Part shown: positions 56,986 to 64,000 of the stretch, piece by piece
Position numbering within the stretch: the first letter of the stretch is position 1
Layout of the letters: every line of letters begins with the position of its first letter
Assembly (NCBI GenBank): GCA_920105625.2
Contig: OV050030.1
Location: forward strand, 174,147,315 to 174,211,314
Source: Clusia tigrina
Taxonomy: Eukaryota > Arthropoda > Insecta > Diptera > Clusiidae
Length of the DNA: 64,000 nt
Reading direction: 5' to 3'
The notes under the pieces: generated by a model
Database searches by the model: none
The model's input: the letters and a program-made list of their open reading frames with translations, nothing else
Told to the model about the DNA's origin: nothing
Position numbers and translations under genes: made by a program

Positions 56986-57059
56986 TTCAAAGTAATTGTG
57001 TTTAGTTGGATAATAGTGAAACACACGATTGTGAAAATTTTGCTATTCAACAAAGTCTA

Positions 57060-57550
57060 GGCCAAGTTTACCAACGACTTGGATATTCGTTACCCCTTCC
57101 TGATCAAAGTTATCAATTTTTGCAAATATACTTTGTGGGTAACTGAAATGTTGAAACCGATCGTCGTTGTATTGTTTCTTCAAATTTACAGAGAGAGATT
57201 GTCGAGCGTTTGCAGAAAATGTTGCTTACTGAAAATGAGTTAGCGCGGCTTTTTCAAATGCCTCTCTCGATCAAACGCCATCCAATGAATATGCAATTGT
57301 GATTCGAGCTGATAAAACGCCACCTGGCCAACATGTCAGACGATTTAATGCTCCAACAATGGATGATATCGCTATTGTAATCGTGGGCGATGAATTTAAT
57401 TCCCGTGATATTGTGCTGCATCGTAGAAATATGCAACTGCAGCGAGTGTCTGAAACTCATCGCTGCTATGATGGATTACAGTACCCATTGTTGTTTTGCC
57501 GAGGAAAAGACGGTTATCATTTTAACATTAAAATGATCAATCCTTCTACC
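57060..57550 (+). pseudogene. Helitron RepHel exon 2
   Basis: Q-V-Y-Q-R-L-G-Y-S-L-P-L-P-D-Q, L-Q-I-Y-F-V-G-N, then (frame 57299-57556) I-R-A-D-K-T-P-P-G-Q-H, D-D-I-A-I-V-I-V-G-D and P-L-L-F-C-R-G-K-D-G-Y-H-F. One stop (TGA near 57143) and a shift near 57300. Ends at N-P-S-T-G before GTTAGT. Confidence 0.78.
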
Positions 57551-57621
57551 GGTTAGTGCATTTCATTTCTATTTCATTTTGAAAAGTTTTATTTCATTTT
57601 TCGCATAATTTTGCAATCTAG
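57551..57621 (+). other. Candidate spliceosomal intron in Helitron copy 2 (71 bp)
   Basis: G|GTTAGTGC donor and T-rich tract ending CAATCTAG. Splicing joins N-P-S-T-G to V-E-T-N-K in frame, at the same codon and phase as 5421-5473 in copy 1. Confidence 0.72.
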
Positions 57622-58840
57622 GAGTGGAAACTAACAAAAAAAGTCAGCGCAATGAATTATTATTCATATCGTCTTATGGTGCGTCAAAATGATTTTAACC
57701 ATATTTTGCTTTGTCGTCGACTTTTCCATCAATTTGTACGCCAAAATAGAATCTGAACGACTAAATTTCATACTGTTTAATCAGAAGAAATTACGTTCGG
57801 AGGAGTACATCCATTTGCGTGATGCTATAAATAATGACGGTAATGTTAATTATCTCGGAAAAATGATCATTTTGCCTTCAACGTACACAGGCAGTACATA
57901 TCATATGCATGAGAATGCGCAGGATGCAATGACTTATGTGCGTCCATACGACCGACCAGATTTATTTATAACGTTTACGTGTAATCCACAATGGAGTGAC
58001 ATTAAGGATAATTTATTCGATGGCCAAAGCTCAACCGACCGCCATGATATCACTGCCCGTGTTTTTAAGCAGAGGTTAAAAACCCTTATGGATTTCATCG
58101 TAAAATCAAAAGTATTTGGTGAAGTCAAGTGCTGGATGTATTCTGTGGAATGGCAAAAGCGTGGTTTGCCACATGCTCATATATTAAATTGGGTGGGCAC
58201 AAAAATCACACCGGATGAAGTTGATAATGTGATATATGCAGAAATTCCAGACCAAACAAGTGATCCTGAATTATATGATACTGTTGTGCAAAATATGATA
58301 CACGGTCCATGTGGAGAATTCAAAATTAACTCCCCATGTTTGGTTGATGGCAAATGTAGTAGGAAATGATGGTTACCCATTATATCGTCGTCGATCAACT
58401 GAAGATAATGGTAGATCTGTTACTATAAGAGTACAGAATCAAGAAGTTGAGGTCGATAATCGTTGGGTTGTACCGTATTCACCGTAATTGTCGAAAGTAT
58501 TCAAAGCTCATATTAATGTCGAATACTGCAATTCTGTCAAGTCCATTAAATACATTTGCAAGTATGAAAATAAACGTAGCGATATGGCCGTATTTGAAGC
58601 TACTGATCCGAACAGAAACGATGAAATACATCAGTATCAAATGGGGCGTTACATTAGTAGTAATGAAGCGATTTGAAGTATTTTTTCGTTTCAAATACAC
58701 GACAGATATCCAGCTGTTGTTCATTTAGCTGTGCATCTTGAAAATGGCCAACGTGTGTATTTCACTACCAAAAATGCTGAACTGTATCACCACCTCATAC
58801 AACTCTAACTGCATTTTTTAAATTGTGTGAAGTTGATGCT
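57622..58840 (+). pseudogene. Helitron Rep domain (HUH nuclease)
   Basis: The main frame 57689-58369 has I-E-S-E-R-L-N-F-I-L-F, M-H-E-N-A-Q-D-A-M-T-Y-V, D-L-F-I-T-F-T-C-N-P-Q-W and W-Q-K-R-G-L-P-H-A-H-I-L, the last holding the two metal-binding His of the HUH motif. Then H-G-P-C-G and, after a frameshift at about 58365, V-E-Y-C-N-S-V-K-S-I-K-Y-I-C-K-Y (about 58517-58567), which contains the tyrosine pair used as nucleophiles. Catalytic residues are conserved although the frame is broken. Confidence 0.88.
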
Positions 58841-59322
58841 TTTGCCAGAACGCTATTGAATGCAGAAGTGCCAATGTATTTTACGTGTAATACATCAAAA
58901 AAAGGGTTCCAACGGCGTAAGCAACGACATCGTGTTGATGGATATCAAAATTTGTATTCAACTGATTTTGGGCCATATTTATACTGTTCACCCAAATAAT
59001 GCTGAGTGTTTTTATTTACGTTTACTGTTAATAAATGTTCGTGGCCCAACATCATTTCGACAATTAAGAACAGTCAATGGAATACTGTGTACGACATATC
59101 GACAAGCGTGTCAACAGCTTAATTTCTGGAAAATGATGCTCATTGGAACAAACACTTAAAATACAGCAGTTGTGGCTCATCCTTATCAAATCCCAACTTT
59201 GTTTGCGATAATATTGTCTACCTGTTTTCCATCGAATGCGTCTGAGTTGTGGACAAAATTACAGGACTATCTATCGAAAGATATTCTGTTCCAAGTGCGT
59301 CAAGTAGATTGTAATCCTGCAA
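58841..59322 (+). pseudogene. Helitron Rep-helicase linker, decayed
   Basis: Recognisable scraps in three frames, e.g. I-N-V-R-G-P-T-S-F-R-Q-L-R-T-V-N-G (about 59031-59081) and A-C-Q-Q-L-N-F-W (about 59106-59129), typical of the region just before the helicase. Stops throughout. Confidence 0.7.
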
Positions 59323-60642
59323 ATGGATTTCACACCGGAAATTTACAATGAAGCACTGATTTGCATAGAAGATTTGTGTTTGTCGATTGCTAATAAAGCA
59401 TTGGCACAATTGGGAATGCCATCTCCTAACCGTCCCATACATGACATTTTTGAGGTAGAATTGCAACGTGAACAACAATACGATCGCAACGAATTTAATG
59501 ATTTTGTTGAAGCAAATCTTTCGACATTGAATGCGGAGCAGAAAATGGCGTACGATACTATTATGTAAGCTGTCAATGATGATGCCGGCGGATTTTATTT
59601 TCTGGATGCTCATGGAGGCACCAGAAAAACGTTCTTAATTTCACTGTTGTTGGCAACGATACGTTCCCAGAATACAATTGCATTGGCATTGGCGTCTTCT
59701 GGCATTGCAGCTACTTTATTAGATGGTTGTCGGACAGCACATTCTGCATTAAAATTGACATTGAATTACCAAGTTAATGAAACTCCAACATGTAACATTT
59801 CAAAAACGTCTGGAACGGCGGTTTTATTATTTGGCATGAATGCACTATAGCGAATAAGAAATCTGTTGAAGCTTTGGAAAGAACCATTAAAGATGTCCGA
59901 GATAATTCAGGCTTATTTGGTGATTATTGATATTTGCATTAATTTTATTGTTAGGCGATTTCAGACAAATATTGCCCGACATTCCTAGATCGACAGCTGC
60001 CGATGAAATTAACGCTTGCTTAAAGTATTCATATTTATGGAGATTTGTTAAAACATTGAATCTTACTACCAACGTTCGTGTTCAGTTGCAGAACGATCCA
60101 TCTGCCGATAAGTTCTCTAATCCATTGCTGAAAATTGGGAAAGGTGCCATGCCTGCTGAAGAAACTGGATTGATAACATTTCCAACTGATTTTTGCCGTT
60201 TTGTACAGTCAAAAGAAGAATTGATTCCCCTTACATAGCACACCAGTCTAAATGCCAAGCATGGTTGAGTGATAGAGCAATTTTAGCAGATAATATCAAA
60301 GATGTTAGGAAATTAAACATGGCTATACAAACCTAGATTCCAGGCGACTTAATTTCGTACAAGTCTGTGGATAATGTTACCAATGAACAAGATATTGTGA
60401 ATTATCCAACAGAATTTTTGAATTCGTTAGATTTACCAGGAGCGCCTCCGCATAGTCTCCAATTGAAAGTAGACGTCACTATCATTATGCTACACAATAT
60501 TAATCAATCCCGTTTGTGTAATGGTACAACTGTATGTTGCCTGTTCGCGTGTTGGCAAACCATCGGTATTGTATATTTACACCGAAAGTGGAAAAACGAA
60601 AAATGTTGTGAACCACAGAGCTTTACAACAAAAACTATTTAA
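59323..60642 (+). pseudogene. Helitron Pif1-like helicase
   Basis: N-A-E-Q-K-M-A-Y-D-T-I-M (59530-59565), a stop, then D-A-H-G-G-T-R-K-T-F-L-I (about 59606-59641): Walker A with Arg in place of the second Gly of G-G-T-G-K-T. S-S-G-I-A-A-T-L-L follows; Walker B is degenerate; G-D-F-R-Q-I-L-P (about 59955) is motif III. 60367-60642 has the later domain with P-G-A-P-P-H-S-L-Q-L-K-V, where a single frameshift follows. SF1B helicase role in an intact Helitron. Confidence 0.85.
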
Positions 60643-60659
60643 CACTGATTAAAATGAAC

Positions 60660-61510
60660 TTTGAATTGATTTTATATTTTCCTATTTTGTATCGCACTAC
60701 CAAGTGTGCAGGGGGTTCGTTAGTTACATATAAATGTACTTTTTTCCCATTTATTTATTTACTGAATCCTTCTTTGTCAATAAACTAACAATAGTTTTAC
60801 TAAGCTTACAGACTATATTTATATATCTAGGTATATCGTCAACTGCTGTATCGAGTATTTAATATTTTAAAGCACACAATAAGGTTAAATCAGGTGTAAG
60901 GTATCCAACCTAAAGAGGTGTTTTATATAGGGAAGCTCCTCGCCAAGCAGTTCGGGTCATTTTCTAATTTAAGAGCGTATGGTTTGCACGTGTTTACTAT
61001 TTCCTCTTCAATCATGTGTATATTTATGTCACGATGGATGCTTAAGTTCATCAAGTACCATGAAGCACCACTGATCATAATGAGAATTTCCAATTGGAGG
61101 AGGCTAAGTTTCTCTCTGTTTCACGGACACGCGGTGGCCTACAATTGAATCCCATTGCCTACATAAGCTTAATGACACTGGTATAAATAAGTACATTATA
61201 TTCTAAGGCAAGGTTGGAATGCATACTTAAGTCAGTTCAAGCTTTGTATTTTCAATTTGAGCTGAGCACACTCTGATTCAATGTGTTTAGTTCAAGTCAA
61301 TCATATGTCGAACTGGATTCCCAGGCACTTTCTCTCAGAGCATTGTAGAATGTTTCACTATTGATTCGAATAGGGTCAGAAGTAGTGTCACCTTGGCTTA
61401 CCATGAATATTCTGCCTTAATGTAGGCTTCAAATAGTTAGTGGAATCTCACATAAAATACTACAACGTTTATCACACTATGCATCCGAGCAACTTGCCAA
61501 GGGGTGACAG
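60660..61510. other. No gene recognised
   Basis: AT-rich, with no supported ORF. The hairpin at 60704-60719 may belong to the Helitron end. Confidence 0.45.
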
Positions 61511-61526
61511 CGCAGTTTAAAATTTT

Positions 61527-62700
61527 ATGGAGCCAACGGACGTAACCGAAGTACGAACATTTCTTGGATTAACTGGATTATTTCAAAAATTCGTCCAACA
61601 ATACTCACACATTACGAAACCGCTAACCAAACTGTTGGAGAATTTTGAATGGGGTGAGGACCAACAAAAAGCTTTTGCTCGACTGGTCAACGAATTAAAC
61701 AGAGCTCCACTCCTAGCTCATTACGATTCGTCAGCTTTTCATGAAGTCCATACCGACGTTAGTAGCGTTGGTCTCGCTGGGGTGCTTCAGAAACACGAAA
61801 ACAATACCTATTATCAATGTTCTGAATGAGACAACCAGTTATTTTGGTATGCCGAAGGGGAACAGATTTTACCTATAAAGCATTTGAGTCATGTAACGAA
61901 AACAATGTTCATCACTTCAAGACAGCTGTCCTGCCTCCAAGACCAAACGGTCATTTGGAAATAGCAAATGCTATCATTCTTTATTAACTGCGCACTACAA
62001 CCTAAGACCCCAAAGACTGGGACACGAAAGTAAATTCTTTTCAATGGATCATAAACTCTCAAAAGAACGCTCCAACAAACTTCTGTCCTATCTTCTGTCT
62101 CATCTTCAACTATAAGATTAACGACGTAATACAGAATAATCTAGTCGCTGCAAACCAGACAGATCTTCTATCAGATGTCCCTAATTTAACCATTGAAGCC
62201 AAAAACAAACTAGCCGTGGAAAAAATATCAAAGAAGAGAGTTAAATGGAAGCTGAGATTTGATAAGAAACATGCCCAACCTCGTAAATACGAACAAGGCG
62301 ATCTGGTGTAGTAGAAAACGAGCCTGCTGCTACGGGTGAATCCAGAAAACTCGAGCCAAAATACCGAGGCCCATATATTGTCTCACGATCCCTAGGTACC
62401 GATCGTAGTCTTCAAATCTCGAACAGGAAATTCTGTTAGATTTATACATCCGAAAAACTGAAGCAGTGGTGTGGAATCTATCCTGAGCTCGATACTGATG
62501 ACAACAACCATGATGACGAAACCGAGGACGATTTATGGCAGGATTGGCCGATCTGTCACACACTGCAACCCTGATCGTAAAAGAGAGACGGCGAGTCAGC
62601 CTTGCTTGAGCGTTGCAGCCGTTCACATCATATATATTATTATACATTATTTTCTATATTATCCATATACGATTTAAATAAATATTGAATCGTATTTATT
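61527..62700 (+). pseudogene. pol: Ty3/gypsy pol fragment with 3' end
   Basis: 61527-61829: V-R-T-F-L-G-L-T-G-L-F-Q-K-F-V and I-T-K-P-L-T-K-L-L-E (RT end), then H-T-D-V-S-S-V-G-L-A-G-V-L-Q (RNase H start, Asp). After a jump, about 62220-62400 gives the integrase C-terminus (F-D-K-K-H-A-Q-P-R-K-Y, Y-R-G-P-Y-I-V). Then 62550-62700 may be the remains of a 3' LTR (AATAAATATTG near 62677). RNase H body and the integrase core are deleted. Different from the two errantiviruses. Confidence 0.75.
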
Positions 62701-62892
62701 TGTGTACCTAATTTTCGGTCATCCAAGTGGCACATATTTAATTTCAAGTAATTACTTTTAATATATCTGTTGAATGAAATGAACGCGTATATCAATATGC
62801 TTTATTCTAGCATGAAAAATAGGACTTTTAACTAATTGTTGTGCGCAAAGATTATCGACAAACAATACCGTTGATTTTTTCACAATTTGTTC

Positions 62893-63417
62893 CTAACCTA
62901 TTTCTGCAATAAAATATCTTAAATTAGATATTTCCTTAGACGCTGACCAAAGCGCCATTTCGTCAGCTTCGGTGCTGCTGAGCGCCACTGTCGTTTGCTT
63001 CTTCGAATCCCAGGATATTGCGCTGCCAGCTAGAAAGAATTCGTAGCCTGTGTACGATCTACGATCATCTTCGTTTCCTCCCCAGTCGGCATCTGCATAA
63101 CAGAGAAGGTCGCGCGCTGTTATCCGATGGGCATGCTTGTAGTTGATTGTTGAGTGAAGATGTTTCAACATATGCTTTGCTGCCGTCATTTGTTCTTTGT
63201 GCGGCGGCATGTTGTACTGCGATAGTTTGCTGACAGAGTGGACTATGTCTGGTCGAGTTGCAATGGCGATGAAAGTCAAAGCACCAATCAATGGCTGATA
63301 CGTAGTTTTGTCGACTACATCACAATTTGGACATTTATCATATTTCCGTAATTTTAAACCAGGATCAAAAGGCGTTGATGTCTTTCTGCATTCTGTCATT
63401 TGGAATTCATAGAGCAA
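62893..63417 (-). pseudogene. pol: Copia RNase H
   Basis: 175 codons: T-P-F-D-P-G-L-K-L, L-I-G-A-L-T-F-I-A-I-A-T-R-P-D-I, Y-A-D-A-D-W-G-G-N-E-D-D-R-R-S-Y-T-G-Y (Asp), S-W-D-S-K-K-Q-T-T-V-A-L-S-S-T-E-A-D-E (Glu). Beyond a break at 62893 the end F-V-D-N-L-C-A-Q-Q-L and H-A-R-I-K-H-I-D-I-R is visible to about 62760. Good conservation; the upstream RT is shifted. Confidence 0.9.
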
Positions 63418-63439
63418 TTTTGTATGAGCTGACCTTGAC

Positions 63440-63756
63440 TAAATTGGAAAGAACCACGATCGCCCCCACTTTCGAATTCCATACCAAGAAAATAGTCAAT
63501 AGCGCCTTTGTCGACCATTTAAAATTCACTGCTTAATTGTTTTTTGTAGGTATTCATTTCTTTCATCTCTTTAGATGCGATTATGATGTCATCTACGTAT
63601 ACTGCTACTATTGTCAGCTTCACGCCTCCTTTTATGTATACGCAGTTATCGCTACTACAACGTGTGAAACCCATGCTCAGTAATACTTTGTGCAATTTTT
63701 CTTTCCATTGTCTACCCGATTGCTTTAGTCCGTAGAGCGCTTTTTCTAGCTTACTA
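63440..63756 (-). pseudogene. pol: Copia reverse transcriptase, C-terminal part
   Basis: Minus strand: K-A-L-Y-G-L-K-Q-S-G-R-Q-W (about 63735-63700) and Y-V-D-D-I-I-I-A-S (63599-63573), the catalytic motif, then F-L-G-M-E-F. A stop (F-stop-M-V-D-K) near 63532 separates it from RNase H. Confidence 0.85.
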
Positions 63757-63952
63757 AATTTAAGTTGTTTGCGTTGCCCACGAAATTTTTAAACCATCCA
63801 AGGGCTTCGCAACTTTCATTCAAAATATATACATATACAAACTTTGCATGAATAATCATCAATAAATAAAATAAAATATTTTGCGCAACCAATTGACTCT
63901 TTGCGCATACGACCGCATACGTCTGTGTGAATAATTTGCAAAACTCAGTCAC
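63746..63952 (-). pseudogene. pol: Copia integrase fragment
   Basis: Short minus-strand frame plus a neighbouring frame with [10 protein letters not shown], the integrase core around the first catalytic Asp. It jumps to RT at about 63756. Continues beyond the right edge. Confidence 0.6.
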
Positions 63953-64000
63953 TGCGCGTTTGGGAGGTGTGAAATGGAATTGAGGGAATTTTCCCTTTCA

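Larger units (their letters stand above)
56524..60650 (+). mobile_element. Helitron copy 2 (Rep plus Pif1-like helicase), 5' side disrupted
   Basis: Plus-strand RepHel relic of about 4.1 kb: zinc-finger-like exon, second exon, Rep with HUH and tyrosine blocks, then helicase motifs. It is of the same general type as copy 1 but a distinct lineage, judged by many substitutions. It contains more than ten stops or frameshifts. A small hairpin (GCACTACCAAGTGTGC, about 60704-60719) beyond the coding end may be near the 3' terminus, but I could not confirm a CTRR end. Confidence 0.85.
62700..64000 (-). mobile_element. Ty1/copia pol, minus strand, continuing past the window
   Basis: Right to left: integrase piece (63952-63756), RT (63756-63440), RNase H (63417-62893 and on to about 62720). 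Integrase before RT is the Copia order. The core of integrase is joined directly to RT near 63756, so the sequence between them is deleted. LTR not seen. Confidence 0.85.

Noticed and set aside
60704..60719. Definite Helitron 3' terminus
   Set aside because: A hairpin is present, but no convincing CTRR end and host A/T junction could be placed, so it is only mentioned as a possibility.
62554..62700. Defined 3' LTR of the gypsy fragment
   Set aside because: No second copy in the window to set the ends; kept only as a remark within the pol entry.

Overview
The window looks like repeat-rich (heterochromatic or TE-island) DNA of a higher dipteran fly. The evidence is the mix of families: insect errantiviruses of the 17.6/297 type with an F-like env, BEL/Pao elements, Jockey-clade and R1/LOA-type LINEs with an RNase H domain, mariner, Helitron and Copia. 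Long (TA)n runs and ACATATGT-rich spacers also fit. I found no host gene that I could defend. Nearly everything is transposable-element sequence, much of it nested and broken, so most coding features are pseudogenes. Species cannot be decided from the sequence alone.

Layout. 1-4852: 3' half of an errantivirus (pol, env, 3' LTR), whose env is split by a tRNA-derived SINE with a 12-bp target-site duplication. 4.86-6.74 kb: Helitron Rep fragment (minus). 7.5-7.8 kb: (TA)n. 8.4-8.6 kb: LINE scrap. 8.9-14.5 kb: BEL/Pao element (minus), interrupted at an integrase TA site by a composite mariner/SINE unit (9646-10863). 13.76-18.61 kb: a large inverted duplication whose arms carry the BEL LTR, BEL gag and an adjoining LINE. 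18.63-21.74 kb: LOA-type LINE. 22.0-23.7 kb: env-like remnant. 23.9-26.6 kb: decayed R1/LOA-type LINE. 26.8-27.2 kb: RTE endonuclease scrap. 27.5-32.0 kb: two tail-to-tail Jockey copies.

32.0-48.6 kb is a three-level nest. A decayed errantivirus (32041-34655 and 47188-about 48610) is split by a nearly full-length Jockey (34656-47187), and the Jockey ORF2 is split by a young BEL/Pao element (37024-44986, minus). The BEL LTRs differ at only 4 of 660 aligned non-TA positions. 48.8-54.7 kb: a second LOA-type LINE, with a 470-bp solo LTR (TSD AACC) inside its reverse transcriptase. 55.0-56.5 kb: second copy of the SINE/(TA)n/mariner unit. 56.5-60.65 kb: a second, larger Helitron (Rep plus Pif1-like helicase). 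61.5-62.7 kb: gypsy pol fragment. 62.7-64.0 kb: Copia pol (minus), running off the window.

How the parts relate. The genes do not form a pathway; their relationships are insertional. The most notable points are: (1) a mariner-derived unit that appears to have moved together with a SINE; (2) a SINE inside an env gene with a complete pol III promoter and TSD; (3) a recently inserted BEL element that lacks RNase H and the protease active-site region, so it was probably mobilised in trans, and that carries a reading-frame-compatible 69-bp tandem repeat in its leader; (4) short introns at matching positions in two Helitron copies; (5) the inverted duplication.
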